Shown: piece after piece, positions 23,084 to 36,382 of the stretch | How the letters are laid out: each line of letters opens with the position of its first letter | How positions within the stretch are numbered: position 1 is the first letter of the stretch | NCBI RefSeq assembly: GCF_028453695.1 | Contig: NC_135781.1 | Coordinates: forward strand, 3,152,078-3,216,077 | Length of the DNA: 64,000 nucleotides | Source of the DNA: Augochlora pura | Lineage: Eukaryota; Arthropoda; Insecta; Hymenoptera; Halictidae | Reading direction: 5' to 3' | Program-made: the position numbers and the translations under genes | The notes under the pieces: generated by a model | The model's input: the letters and a program-made list of their open reading frames with translations, nothing else | What the model was told of the DNA's origin: nothing | The model's database searches: none

Positions 23084-23576
23084 GCTAAAATAAGACGCAA
23101 CAATTTATACAAAGAATTCAAAATTACACTATTACTATACTGTTAATACTGTTCGTAATGACTAATAAACTTTTCACCATCATTTTGCAAAAATCTCTAA
23201 TATTTTCACGTATTTTTATATTTTCAAGTATTATCATTAAATAATGACGATACTAAAAGAAGACGCGACGTTTCTTTATAGAAAGGTAGAGAAGGACACC
23301 GAGAGGATCATGAGAGGGCAGCTATAGTTCGGAGGGCTGGCGTACAGAGGGTTGAAGAGCCGTCTGTGCTCGTGTGGACGACGCGGCATCGATTGGAAGG
23401 GGCGAAAAGCCAAGAACAGTGTAAATCCTGCGGAGCAAAGTACGTAGCGGTGTAGATCGGCTATCCAGGGATCGGTGATCGGTGACTGACGACCCTCGGC
23501 ATCCTGCTTGGCGTACATTCGCCCATCCCGCTGCTGTGCACCCGATGTATGCCGTTGTTCCTATGCTTCTGCGCGA

Positions 23577-23715
23577 GAGAAACCCTCTCTCAATCTCTCT
23601 CCCTCTCTCTCTCTCAATCTCTATCTCCCTTCCTCTCTCTATCTACCTCTCTCTCTCTCTCTCTCTATCTCTATCTATCTCTCCTCCTTTCTCTATCTAT
23701 CTGTCTCTCTTCCTC
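23577..23715. repeat. CT-rich compound microsatellite
   Basis: Mixed (CT)n, (CTAT)n and CAATCTCT segments giving leucine/serine-rich spurious ORFs in all three plus frames. Confidence 0.9.
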
Positions 23716-24524
23716 TGCCCCGCTCCCTCTTTCGCCGCTAGTAAATCCCGAGGATAACTAGGTGTTACGGGAGAAGGAAACGAGGGAACGGGCCGGGGGC
23801 TGCTCGTACGACGGTGATTCTTTAAACCTCCCCGTACTTGACTGCGTAAACTTTGCGGGCTAGTAAATCCGGTGTTGTGTAACCAGCGCCCCGAGGCTCG
23901 GATTTACACGGTTTGCGGGGTTCGTTCTTCGAGCCACCAGTTCTTCTTCCCTCACGTGAAATGAATTCGTCTTCTTGCTGGCTCGTTCGACCCAGTTTCC
24001 GCACGCTGCCCCTTATCAGCCCTCCGAGCATCGGGGTTTGTTACCGTCGCGGCCGATCCCGGCTGACCCCGTCATTGAAACCCGGCTTGATTATTGTTCC
24101 GCGGTCTTCGCCGCCGCGTTTCGGCTAATTCGCTGCATTGTTTGCTGTAAGGGAGATGCGCTAGCGCTGGTCCGACCTCTGGGTCTTGGTTTACGCGTTG
24201 GATGGTCGCCGGTGAAGGGTTAAGGGAAAATAGACCGTACAGATGGTAGATAGAGTGTAAATATTTTTGTACGAGGCACAGAATTTGGGGAATAAATTTG
24301 AGGTTTTGAAAGGCTACTTTGTATTTTAAGGCATTTTAATTGTAAATCTGAAATCGATTTTTTGGTTTACAATATTTTCATTTTATGTGATAAAGTGTAT
24401 TTTATATGTATAAAATTGATTCTTGTCTCTCGTATCGACAGTTTTATTGTTAACAATTTTTTTAAATGTAAATTTGGTTAGTATATAATTATTTTAGAAT
24501 GTGATAAAATAATTTCAGTGGCGC

Positions 24525-24543
24525 CTCGAGCGCAAAGGGTTAA
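24525..24543. mobile_element. Solo TTAA-type element end (family B-like)
   Basis: CCTCGAGCGCAAAGGGTTAA resembles the right ends of family B elements. No matching left end is evident upstream, so the element is truncated or too diverged to bound. Confidence 0.5.
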
Positions 24544-27079
24544 AATACCAGCTCCCAAAAGTCCTATTGAAATTCTAAATTATAAGAACTTAACGCGAGG
24601 GTAAATATTTTCTTTAAATTATTATACGATTTCACGTACCAAGGATAAAATAAAAGCGTTATTAACGACTGAATAAACATTTACTGTCCTCCATGAAAAT
24701 TATTGTTACATGAAAAATGACCGGTCGATAAATTGTTAATTTTACAAAACTGTTACGCTGCCGAAAAACGCAACTTTTCTGTCCGAGTCTTGGCGAGCAT
24801 CGATCTCACGAAGAAACTTAAAGCTCGTCCGAATCGTGGAACGCGATCGAACGGACGCGTTTCGCCGTCCGTAGGACAGAGCGACGCTTTTCGATGCCAA
24901 TAACGGTGAATGACGTTTAAACGCGAATTTAAACCGACAGGTTTTCTCTGGCGTCGCGCGATCGTTTCCCGGGGCTTGACGAAAAATTCCTTGGACGCGT
25001 TGAAACGCGCCGCGCCGCCTAAAGGGAATGCTCGATCGCGTTTATCGGCGTTCGTCCCCGGCACGATCGCTGAATTATTCCGGAATTTTGTCAAGAACCG
25101 AACACGTTCTCCAGCGCGCGCGCACGCGCGCGTGTCTATTATTGACAGCGAATAGCCGACGGTCTTTGTTTCGTTTAAAATTGTACCATGATCGACTGGG
25201 CGAAGTTTTCTTCGGCGAATTGCGAACCCGAACGGTAATTGCGTTCGCGACGATAACTAAATTGCGCTGTTCCCCCTGGAAAATAAATAGAGCTAGTTAT
25301 ATGTGTACACGGGCTATACGTATAGGTATATTCTAGCCAGAACGGGATAACACGGAATTCGTTCTAGACGCTTGTTCGTTATAGCATCCATTTTATATAG
25401 GATACATCGATGTACGTACACGTACAGGGTGAGATACAAATTAGTTCCCACGAGCTTTCAACCCCTTTCGATGCTTTAAAAAAATAATATTTCCCGTCAA
25501 AGTGAATTGGTATTTAACCGAGAAGAAATTGCAATTTCTTAGTTGTAAAAATTTCCGATTAAATTTAATTAAGTTTTACAAATTGATTTACGATGAGAAA
25601 ATAAGATAACCTTTATATTAGATCTACCGGGAAATTCAGTCTGTTCTTAATAATAAATTTTGCACGCACCTAATATTTATTGTATTATTATAATAATTTA
25701 GTATAATCTTATGACCTGTTGCCAGCGTGATGGCGATTTATAAATATCATTTTTGAGAAATATATATCTTGGAGATAATTTTAACTTTACAGCAAATTAT
25801 TACAATATATTATATTATAGAAAAAATTATAGAGACAACGACCTGCTAGACGGTGACCTTTGGATGACATTGAAGCACAAATTGCCACGAATGAATTGTC
25901 ACAATATTTATAATAATTCGGCGATGCGAAACATCGAGGACTTACATATAAACTTAAACAAATGGATATTGAAAGTAATATAATGTAATATTGGACAATG
26001 GTGTTCGAATAAATTCTTAAAAATTTTCTTTATTCACAGTAGGTATCTCGATCGAAAGATACAGCGATCGATGACGGAAACCGTCCGCTGAAAAATGCAA
26101 CAAAAGCTGACAATCGCGTCGGGAAACAGTGCCGTGTTTTCCGAAAAATCCGATGTCTTTATTTTTGCTGAAGCTCCACAGATTCTTCCGGTTCCTACCT
26201 TATGCATGACGCCGTATCCGCGTACAATATCGAATAATAATGGCACCGCCGCGCGATTCTTTCCTCGCGGATTGCCTACGTGGCCGAATCGAGTCCTGCG
26301 CGAATATTGGCCCGGGAAACAGCCTTGCCATATTGGATCCCCGAGTCATCCCGCTCGTTGTCTTATTAACACTTTCGCCGCCGCGTCGCCCGCATACGGG
26401 TGACGGAATCATTTTCTCGGATTTCAAAATCAGTCTTCGCACGCCAATACTACCCGCTTCCCCACCCTAGTTTTATTCGGAAATAAAAGAAGAAAATCTT
26501 AAGAGAAGAAAAATCCTAAAAAATATGAAAAAGTAAATGATATTTTCCAACTTTAATTCTACCGTATCAAATACTCTGATATACTTGTTAGCATTTTTTT
26601 TTTGACAAATTAATTGGCGACATGTAGTGTGACATTTCAATTTTAATTGGACGAAATTAAATATTTATCTTTTTTAGTTTTGTTGCAAGACGAATTGGAG
26701 TTATACAGAGTTTAAGCTATCATTTTTAATTGGACGATGCAAAGTACACCGATTATTATTTTTTTAATTTTTCTCGAATAATTAATTGGCGTCGTGTAGT
26801 TTAACCTCTCAATTTCGATTTGATTAACTCTGGAGGACGTTCGCGGATTTTAATGTTTCCGTAGATATAATTAGCTAGTTTTATAAACCTGAAAAATTCA
26901 GATCGCAAGGACGAGATTTCAATGAGAATAAATATTATATTCTATTTTACTGTATTGTCTTATTTTCTCTAAAATAATTGTTACTAAAACTTGCAGAGGT
27001 TAAAAAGCTACCCTACGTAGTCAGTTACTCTACGACGGACCTTAAGGGATAAATAAAATACTGTAGTCTTCTAAAATAT

Positions 27080-27410
27080 TAAAGAAGTAATTAATATTAT
27101 ATAACCTAGCTTTCCAATCTCCATTTGATTAAACAAAATACTTCGATATTCCTTAATTTTATTAATGGAATTATTAGCGCCAAGAACTTTCGCTTTTCAA
27201 TTCTATTCCGATCGGAGAAAACACTTTAATTTCAAAATCTCATTAAAAAAGTAATTAATATAACCTAGCTTTCCAATCTCCATTTTATCAAACAAAATAC
27301 TTCGATATTCCTTAATTTGACTAACGATATATAATTAGCGCTTTCCCTTTAGAACTTTCGCTATTCAATTTCAATCCAATCGTAGAGGAAACACTTTAAT
27401 TTCATTAAAT
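27080..27410. repeat. Tandem duplication, about 160-bp unit
   Basis: Two units share AACCTAGCTTTCCAATCTCC, AACAAAATACTTCGATATTC, AGAACTTTCGCT and GGAAACACTTTAATTTCA in order (first at about 27100, second at about 27260). Confidence 0.85.
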
Positions 27411-27507
27411 TCAGAATATCGAGGCAGTCAAAAAGTCCGTCGATGGAAAGGTAAGGTGCACGCCGTGAACCCGTTTGATCCATCTTCGAGGCAGCGACGT
27501 TACTTAC

Positions 27508-27693
27508 GGTAACTCTTCGGTTCGTCCCGGTAGGTGTCGGAGCCGGGAGTCTAAGAGCCGGTGCAGCATCCCCGCAGGAGTGGAAAGAACGCGCCAGGAC
27601 AATACCCTCGAGTTCCATCGTGACCAGCATTTTCGATCCGTCGCATAAATTCATTTTTTCGCTCGCCGCCGCCGACGACGACGACGACGCCAT
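27508..27693 (-). CDS. Candidate first coding exon of unknown gene
   Basis: ATG at 27693 opens 62 codons starting MASSSSSAAASEKMNLCDGS and ending TGTNRRVT, stopping exactly at the strong donor ACC|GTAAGTAA (27507). The serine/alanine start comes from a GTC/GCC trinucleotide repeat. The middle (MELEGIVLARSFHSCG) is ordinary in composition but not recognised. Donor phase 0 fits the candidate exon at 20221-20036 on the same strand. It lies in a CpG-rich island, so promoter-proximal sequence would be plausible; no homology can be claimed. Confidence 0.25.
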
Positions 27694-28329
27694 CGGGGGA
27701 GCCCTTGTTCCTTTTGTTCGTCGCCGGCCGCGTTCACGGCCACCGTCGTTGCCCGCCGCTCTATTTTCTCTAGCCTAGCCTCGGAGCTTTTCGCAGTATT
27801 GATCAATTCGTCGCTGGCAGCCGGCGCTACGCGCCGCCGGCGAAAATATTGGGAACGGTCATAAGTAATTGCCTTGTGCAGGTATACCGGGCCATCAAGT
27901 TTTTCGCAGGGCCCTAACGACCCTGCCTTCCTCTTATCGCCTTGATGGATGCCATCGTGCCCGGCCGCTTCCCCGTCGGCGGGCTTCTTCTACGCGGCAG
28001 CAATTTTTTCAGCTAGCTTTGTTCATACGGATGGCCAGGTAGGTTCCTTCGATGGCTGCAAAATCAAATACAGGCGTTCGTCTTTCTCGCCAAGGAACTG
28101 CCGCGTAATCTGCTCGCTTCACGGATGGACGAGGCGCGAAGGAACGGGGAGGTGATTGTATCGAGGAGGGTGGTTAAGATTGATCATGCGTTGATGTGCA
28201 ATATTTTTAGTTAATTTTTTTATTAAATAGATCGTTTCGTAATATTAAAACCAATGGTGGAAGGTTAGGAAAATATTGAATGAGAAAATGACTGAGCAAC
28301 GTGGAGATGTTAAAAATTGTATCGGTGGC

Positions 28330-28865
28330 ATCAGTGTTTAAATTTTAATGGTTAAATGCTTATGGTTGAAATCGACAGCTGAATTCCTGTGGTTGAAATC
28401 CAATATTATTGTCTATATTCCAGTCATTGAATTCAAATTATTAAATTCGTACGTTCAAATTTTAATAATTGAGGAAATTAAATTGTAGTGGTTGAAATTA
28501 AATAATTAAATTCTAATCTTAAAAAATCAATAATTAACATCCAAAGATTAAACTTTTATCGTTTCAATTGCAACGGTTGAATCCCAGCGATTAAATTCCA
28601 GTAGTTGAATTCCAGTGATTAAATTGTAATAGCTTAAATCCAATGATTAAATTGTATTGTCCTAATCGCGATTGTTGAATCTTTAAATCTCAACGGGTGA
28701 ATTTCAATAGTTGAATTCCGATGGTTAAATTCCGCTGGTCACATAGCAATGGTTAAATCCCGTTGGTCACATCGCAATGGTTAAATTCCCCTGGTTAAAT
28801 TCCGCTGGTTAAATTCCAGTGGTTAAATTCGATCGATTAAATTCCTTCGGCTAGATTCCAAGGTA
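28330..28865. repeat. Degenerate 15-16-bp repeat field
   Basis: Dozens of loosely periodic copies of GGTTAAATTCCAGTGGTT-like modules. Most regular at 28740-28850, decaying leftward. Confidence 0.8.
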
Positions 28866-31039
28866 ATTCGTCGGATAATCGCGACGCGAATTCGCGGGTC
28901 TCCATTTATGTAGGACAAAGCCGAAATATGATCTTCGCTCGATTCACTTGCGCGCGGCTCCGCACCAGCGACTTTCCTCGTCGTACGCGCGCAGCACGCT
29001 TTCGTCGCGGCGCGAGAAGTCGGACGGAATATGGAACGTTCGACGCGTCGTCGTCATCGCGTTTCAATATCGACTCGAGTCTCGCGTTACGAGCTGAATC
29101 AACGAACGATTCCTTGTCGAGATGTTTCGCTGCCGGCGCCGAGAGAATCCGTTCGATTCTCTTCGCGAGTGTACGGCGTCTAGCAGACTCTTCCTAGAGT
29201 CTTTCACTCGTCGAGGAGGCTACGGATCGATGAATTTTTAGAGAATCGAATCGAAGAGTTTTCTGAGGAGGGCTACGAAGCTCGCTGAATTTTTATTGTC
29301 GAAAAAGTGGAGCTAGTCGATATTTGTGCGGACGGGGTGGAAAATAGATTTTAGGGTGTCAATTTGATTTTCTCGGATCAATCATTTTTCTTTAATTGAC
29401 TCTGCTTTCAATCGACTATTTTTTTCTTTGGCTATTGTTAAATTAATTCGGTATAAATAGTTGTATAAAATAGTTCGGTAACAAAATTGAGCCATTTTTT
29501 ATTTTTATTTGCATTTCTAATATATCCTAGATCGATATAAGATTCGTAAAAATTTAATTTTATTTATATTATTTTATTCTACTACTGTATAAGGATAAAC
29601 GTCATTTTTACAGTAACGAACGAAAAGATTAATATTAATATGAACATAAAAGCTCACCGAATCAGTAATTTAGCTAAAACAATTTCATTACAAATATATC
29701 TATATTACGCTATTGTTATTGACAAGTTTGAAATTTCCTGTAAAAAGGTCCACACAGTTATTTAATAAATAAAATAGTTAATAAATCGTTAAAAATCGTA
29801 TTAACAAAGATTTTAATTCTGGCCTGTGCCTCAATTGTTTAACCAATTACTATCACTTTTACATAGCCTCTCTTTATAAACAAATTAATGTATATATAAA
29901 TTAATGAACGTATCAGCTGATAACATCGAGTGCATACAATGCGTCGACCATATTCATCGCAAAGAAATCGAAATTTTTTTATTGCAACGAAGGCACTCGA
30001 TTTCGAGACCGCAAAAGGGCAAAATTTGTCAACAGAAAGGTCCCTGGATACGTCGATCTTCCAATGGTCCGCGTTTTTGTATCCGGATGCGTTGAATCGG
30101 CAGCGTCTGTCGCGGAACGGAGGACCCTCGACGCGTGCGCGAGTTGTTAAAAAATGAATAGGAAAAGGAGGATATCGGTCGCGGATATTTGCCGACGATA
30201 GGCAATCGGAAACGGTTCCCTGGGAATCGTTTCCGTGTACACCGGATGTTTGCGAAAGCCTCGCAGTCGAGCGGAAAGGTTCCGGTGACGGTTCCGATGC
30301 CCCCCGCCGAGGAGAAAGAGATCACGGCAAACAACGCGCCACCGTAAGTGTTACTGTATCAAAAACGCCTACGCGAACTCAATCAAATATTGTGCCAAAG
30401 ATGAGTGCGCTATGGATTTGTTAAACAGTGAGTTCAAATATCGTTTGAATATTTTCAGTTTCTTCGAAATGTTTTAGTCGATAATTCTTTCTTTTACTTG
30501 TAATGCGATGTGTAAATTAAAGAAGGTCTGTCAGGTTATATCTAAGTCTTCTCTTTTACACAATCTATAGTAATTTAAAAAAATTCGGTAATTATTTCCA
30601 ATAGTTATATTATTTTATTTTTGATTCGAAGTGTTCAGGAACAAATGAAGGGGTTTGCTGGTATATTTGTAATTAGGCTGTGGATTTTATGTATTTTGTT
30701 ATGAAAATAATTGAATCTGAGGATATTTTTATATCGTGTACAATTTATTAAAAGAAATAATCTATTTTGCTATTATTTGTCATTTTTAGAAAGACATTTA
30801 TACCGAGTTTATGTTACTTAAAATTAGACAATCTTTATTTTGCTTAAAAATTGAATTTTATAGAACAAGATAGAGTAGAATGAAATTCAAGAAATAAGAC
30901 GAAATAGAATAAAATACGATAAAATAAAATAGTATAAAATTGGACACAATAAATGCAATTCAAATAAAATACAACGCTTTATATAATATATATAAAAATC
31001 TACTACCCTTAAATTCTATAATGCTACTCTCAACCACCA

Positions 31040-32570
31040 GTTACGATTACTATAATTGTCCGCAATAGCCTCGCATCGCCCGGCCCGATCCATCCGATTG
31101 ACAATCAGCGATTGTACACGCTCTTGCGTAATATATCGCGGAACGGCGTGCCGGCGTTGCCAGCCGGTGCCGTGGAAAAACCTTCGGTAAAGTGTAGTTT
31201 TATTGCAGCTTCCTCGCAGCGCCGGGACGAAGCTAGCGAGCCGAATTGCTCGAGATAAGACGGAGTTTATTAGCAGGGAGAAAGCGGCCACTGAAGAAGA
31301 TACTCTTCGTTCGGGCCTCCGCGTCTCTCCTCGGGACGGCGACGGTGCCCGGCGAGCCAGGAAAAGACCCTTATCGCGGGACGAAAAGCCGGTGAATAAA
31401 TACAGTTTCACCGAGTTCTCCCGGCATCGCTGAACTTCCCGATTCTTCCGAGCATCGGAAGCGAGCGAGAGTAGAGGCGGGAGAGAGAGAGAGAGAGGGT
31501 AAGAGAGAGAAAGAGAGAGGAAGGTGGGGTAGCGAACAACCCCTAAACAGCGAGAGAAAAGGGATCCGGCTTCACCTCTTTCCCGCGCGCTGCTTCTTTT
31601 TTCCATCCGGAACCGCTTCAAGTCGAGCTCCTTTGACCGGCTCCCGCGGCTCTTGCCTCCCGATCAAAGTCCCTTTTCGACTCTTGCGCGCCGAGTTTCG
31701 GTGCAGATGTAACCAGACCGACCGACCGACCGACCGACCGGGGAAAAGCAGCGGTTCCGCGAGCGCCAATTACTTCGGCATTTTCCATGCCAGCGGAGAA
31801 GCCGGTTCGGCTCGAGATCGTCAAAAGCTGCCGATGATCCTTCGTCGACCGCTCTCCTGATCTACCAGAGTCCCCTCTCCAGGATGCTATCGACGAATCA
31901 ATCTCGTCAGAAAGCCGCCATTCGCAGCGCGCAACACGAGCCCGCTCTGAATAGAGGAAAATCTATCCCGTTGAAATTGTGTTTCACTTTTCATTGTTGC
32001 CGCTTTGTTCTCCGCGGATTAAAGTATTAAAGTGATCAACGGAACGCGCGGGAAAACATATCAAGTTCAATGCTATTGTTCCTCTTTTTCCACGGCCGGG
32101 AAAAAAATCGGCTGGGAGAGCCGGTCGCAACGGAGCGCGACACGGCCGACAACGCGCTACTTTTTTTACGGGGAATCGATGAATTTAATATCGGCGGCGG
32201 CGGCGGCACGGGGTACACGGGTTTTGAATCGGAAACGAAATTCGATAACGTCCGCGATGTGTGTTTCGTTCGGGAAAAATCGTGACAACGGGCGCTCGGG
32301 GATGAATTAATATACGGGAGAAGGGGAGAACGGTTTTCGAGCCAGTCCGACGAGATTATTATTGGTGGCCGTGGGTGGTTCGACTTGATCCCGCTGGTAA
32401 CAATGAAGGTCGCGTTAATGGGCCGGCTCTGGGTGGGGGAACCTCTTTGTTTCGGTGAAAAATGAAACGCGACAATCTTGGGAGTGTGACGCGAACAAAT
32501 GACTTCGCCCGAACGTTTCTCATATTGCGCGGCGAACGTAACGTTATCGCGCCGTTGTCGCGACAACATT
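31040..32570. other. CpG-rich island, no recognised gene
   Basis: Contains overlapping ORFs on both strands (minus 31016-31621, minus 32036-32569), a GA-rich array near 31480-31520 and a (GACC)n run near 31709-31740. No domain is recognised in any frame. Confidence 0.45.
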
Positions 32571-32579
32571 TTTATGGTA

Positions 32580-32730
32580 TCATTATGGTTCCATTATAGT
32601 TCTATTATGGTTATATTATAGTTCTATTGTTGTTCTATTATAGTTCTATTTCAGTTCTATTATTGTTCTATTGTAATTGTATTTTCTTTCTATTATAATT
32701 CTAATAATCTAATTTATTTATAGTTCCATT
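32580..32730. repeat. Degenerate GTTCTATTATA repeat
   Basis: About ten copies of a 10-12 bp module (GGTTCTATTATA and variants) immediately left of a foldback element. Confidence 0.75.
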
Positions 32731-32747
32731 ATACAATGTCTTAAAAA

Positions 32748-33126
32748 TGGGTGATACCTGACATCATTTTAAACAATTTTTTTCTTTACAAAATTTTTCT
32801 CCGCGGCACTGTTAATGATTTATTAATGAAAAACGTTGACCAATAAGAGGCGAGCACCGTTGACGCGAGGCAGCTGAGCCAATAAGCAAAACTGGGCCCC
32901 GTTGGCTCTATCATCTCGCGCCAGTAGAGCTCGCTCTTCATTGGTCAATGCTTTCCGTTAATAACTCGTCAAGGATGCTTCGGAGAAAATTTTCGTAAAG
33001 GAAAAAGTTACTTCAAATTATTTTAGCTATCTCCCGTTTGCAGATTGTTAATTTCTATATAAAATTAGTAATATAAAATTACCCTTAACGTCTTCCAATG
33101 CAGTTTCAATTTTTAAACAACCTACT
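32748..33126. mobile_element. Foldback element, family F, copy 2
   Basis: Left arm from about 32772, right arm ending GTAAAGGAAAAAGTTACTTC near 33014. The arms contain CCAATAAGAGGCGAGC and its complement around a loop near 32880-32920. The far right terminus TTTTTAAACAACC|TA matches, in inverted form, the left terminus of copy 1. The left flank looks shortened relative to the other copies. Confidence 0.75.
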
Positions 33127-33229
33127 CATTTTTGTCGCAAACAAATAAAATCTAATAATTCTATACCTCCACACACACAATCTCATAAGTAAAACATTTG
33201 TTAACAATAGTATCATCCGTAAGGATTAA

Positions 33230-34346
33230 ATCCCGCTTCATGAAGGATCACTCGGACAGCGAGCAGCTTAAGTATCCATACGCCGGACAACTCGGCCCTA
33301 ATTAATACAGTGTAGTCGCGCCAGCTAATTTCGAATCAAACTTCCGACAGCGACAGCGGTCCGATGGAAATTCAGTGCCGCGCGGACCCGTTCCACGGTC
33401 CGCCGTTCCCGCAAAAAGGAGAGACGCCGGTTGCGCTAAGTAAGATGGATCGTAGCGCGAAGCTACCGGACATCCTTGATTATCGAGGGACGATCGAGAC
33501 ACGGCGGGGAGGGGGGACCGGGCCGGGCGGGGAGGAGAGTTTCTCGGTGGGACGCGGAGCCGACAGGTAACTGCGAAGATTAGGTCGGTGGCATGGAACG
33601 AGCCCGGCCCCCGCGCCGTCAGACCTCCGACCTAGACGTCGCGTCGCGTCGCGTCGCGTCGGGCCGGGGTCGGACCGGGCATGCTAATGAACTCGTTCAC
33701 CGACTACCGACACAGTTTACCGGCGACGCTTTAATCAAAGAGCAACCCGGCAATTACAATTATCCCGGGGATTCGCCGGGATTCCTGGCGCGAGACCGCC
33801 ACGCGTCTCTCTCTCTCTCTCTCTCTCTTCGTCGAGGAAACTCTTCCTGTATTTTATCGACGCGAACTTTTTCTCCCGGACGGCCCAGGCCTTTCGCGAA
33901 ACTTCCGCCGTGTCCGTATCATTTTGTAACGTCGGGGTTCGAGGACTGCCGTCGGCTCGTCGGGGAAACGTGCTCGACGAACGAGAGACGATGGCCGCGC
34001 GGTTCGAAAACCGTATATATCAGTTCTATTCCCTATCTACGGTCGCTATCTCGAGAAATATGTACGACTCGGAGAAACGCAGAAAGATCCGCAAGGTGCT
34101 TACAAAGAAAGCCGACGGAAGGAACGCCGCGCGTTCCCGATAGAGGAAAAATCCTCTTTCGGCCGGGGCGGATTATTGAATCGTTTCGAGAGGCGGAAAA
34201 ACGGTTTCCTGGCCGGCAGATCAAAGTTCCCTCCCCTCCCACCCCCGGCCGCGGTGGCGAAGCCCGTGAATCGTAGGAGAACACGGGACGGTATCGTTTC
34301 CAAAAAGAGCCCGGTAACGAGGCTTCTCTCTTTCTCTCTCGACAAG

Positions 34347-34389
<43 letters not shown>

Positions 34390-34790
34390 GCCGCCGAAAT
34401 GGAAACGCTGGACGAAAACAGGCCTGCAGAAAAGACAAAACGGATTCCATTATTAAGAAACTGCTAGGAGCCTGGAGGCGCGAGGAACGTTTCCAGGAGA
34501 GACGTACCACGGCGCGCGAGTTTGCCTCCTTTAACGGTGTCCGGTGCAGTTTGCTTTGAAACGGTGTTGCGAGCGCGCGACGCGAGAATTTCTAGGGTCA
34601 TCCGAGCGCACCCCCGCGACCCTCTACCGTCCCCTAAAACCTTCGACGGCGCCGAAAGCCGGCGGAACCGGCTCAACAAAGCGCGGAAATCGATCTCCTC
34701 GGGCCCGAGACGCGTCGTCCTCCTTGCTCTGCCTTGTGATTTTCTTCGCTGCTGCAACGATTAGGACCGTCTAATTTATTGAAAGGGATG
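33230..34790. other. CpG-rich island with CT arrays, no recognised gene
   Basis: Includes CT arrays at 33807-33828 and 34351-34385. The longest ORF (plus 33593-34276) crosses a CT array, lacks motifs, and competes with open frames on the other strand. Confidence 0.45.
33637..33661. repeat. (GTCGC)5 array
   Basis: Five GTCGC pentamers in a CpG-rich island. Confidence 0.9.
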
Positions 34791-34793
34791 ACA

Positions 34794-34796
<3 letters not shown>

Positions 34797-34831
<35 letters not shown>
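34797..34831. repeat. (TC)17 microsatellite
   Basis: Uninterrupted TC array just outside a GC-rich island. Confidence 0.95.
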
Positions 34832-34833
<2 letters not shown>

Positions 34834-36382
34834 CCCCTAATGAACGTCAGAATTTTTTAAATTACCGCGGAATTGTTGGAACATCGAGTTTACTTTTCGA
34901 TGCGCCGTTTGCTCTTTGCTTCGGGGAACTTTCTTCAATCGACTGTTATTTGTAAGGCGACGATATTTTTTTAATTTGAGCGTTGTTATGACAGCTGTAA
35001 TATTTTACTGCGAGAGTTGTATTTTGTTATAATAATATAAATGGTAATTCGGAAGTATGGTTGAAGCGGGGAATGTGCGCGCAAGCATACATAACCTTGA
35101 CACCGATTGTAAGAGACAGGAGCTTCACTCTTCAATAATTTTAATAAATTATAGCAAGCCCCAATTCATTAAAATTAATACAATATTTTAATAATCTTTT
35201 CCCTGTCTTAAAATTCACAGTCCACTTATTACTTATTATTAATTCTCTACAACACAAAGGATCGAAAGGAACTATTTAAAAATATAAAGACTCTCAATGA
35301 CTCCAACATAATCATCTTCGCGACGCTGTAAATTCTCGTCGAGCGTACATTGGCGTCGGTAAAAATTCCCGTCGGTACCTCGACGCCCGGCAAAACGAAT
35401 TGGAATAGTTTTCGACGGACAGCGTCGGTAGATCTTTTTAATTGACCGGCGATTGGCGTGTATCGCGGGCGGTGTCACCGCGGCAGACAGCGAAATCAGA
35501 CACGGGTGGAGGGGGGGGGACAGGGCCCGGGCGCCGGGGTCCGGCTTCCGGCACGAACCGCGCTGCCAAGTTTCGCGACAATTTGAATACATCCAACTAA
35601 TCGGCAAAGTGTCGGAAGGGGCTGCGCCACGTAGAACGCGTATACATGTCCCCCGGCCGATTGTGTTCGATTCTCGATAACTAGCTCGAAGTTACCGGAG
35701 GTACGCGAGCGAAATTTCTCGATGCAACGACCGAAACTTTCCGTCGAGATTGACGCTTTAGCGTCTCCCGTTAGCCTCGTCCTACCCACTCCCCCCCTAC
35801 CCTGCTGTCGCGTCCGCGCCGTTTCTGCAAGCGGCTCGGGGATCCGCCTCGGAACCCGCTCCGCAAGCCCCCGCGCGCGCTCCGCTCCGGCTGTCGCCGC
35901 CGCGCGACGCGCAACGCCGTCCTCCCCATAAACTGCAGCCCTTGTGTTCGGGAACCACTTCGGCCTGTATTAAACTTCGTCCGCGTATTTATCGGCCGGA
36001 TACCAAGTTTCCGGTCGAGCGACGGGCTCGATCCTCGCGAATTACCATCCTCGGGGCGTCGATACCACTCCCGCTCCCCCCCGCCGTGTTCGCGCGCGCA
36101 CACACACACCCACGTCGACGTCGTCGACCCCGACGAGTTTCTCGCGGTGGAAGGGATCACGGGGATCGACGGCTTTACGGCTTTCGACAGCGATCCGACT
36201 CGGGAATGCCTTATGCAGCGGCGGGGCGAATGCACGGCCGTGACACGGGGGCGGACGCGTTTCCCCTTCGATCGGAGAAGGAAAACGCGTCCACGGATCC
36301 GCAAATCGAATCATTTGGATCGTCAGACTATAGATGCAACGACGCTTCGAAGGTCGATAGATTTATTTCAAAGGTTATACCA

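Noticed and set aside
23276..23518. 80-codon minus-strand ORF with plausible composition
   Set aside because: No domain, no convincing acceptor, and an in-frame stop shortly upstream; could be revisited with transcript data.
33593..34276. 227-codon plus-strand ORF
   Set aside because: Runs through a CT microsatellite (serine/leucine repeat), has no motif, and overlaps other open frames on the opposite strand.
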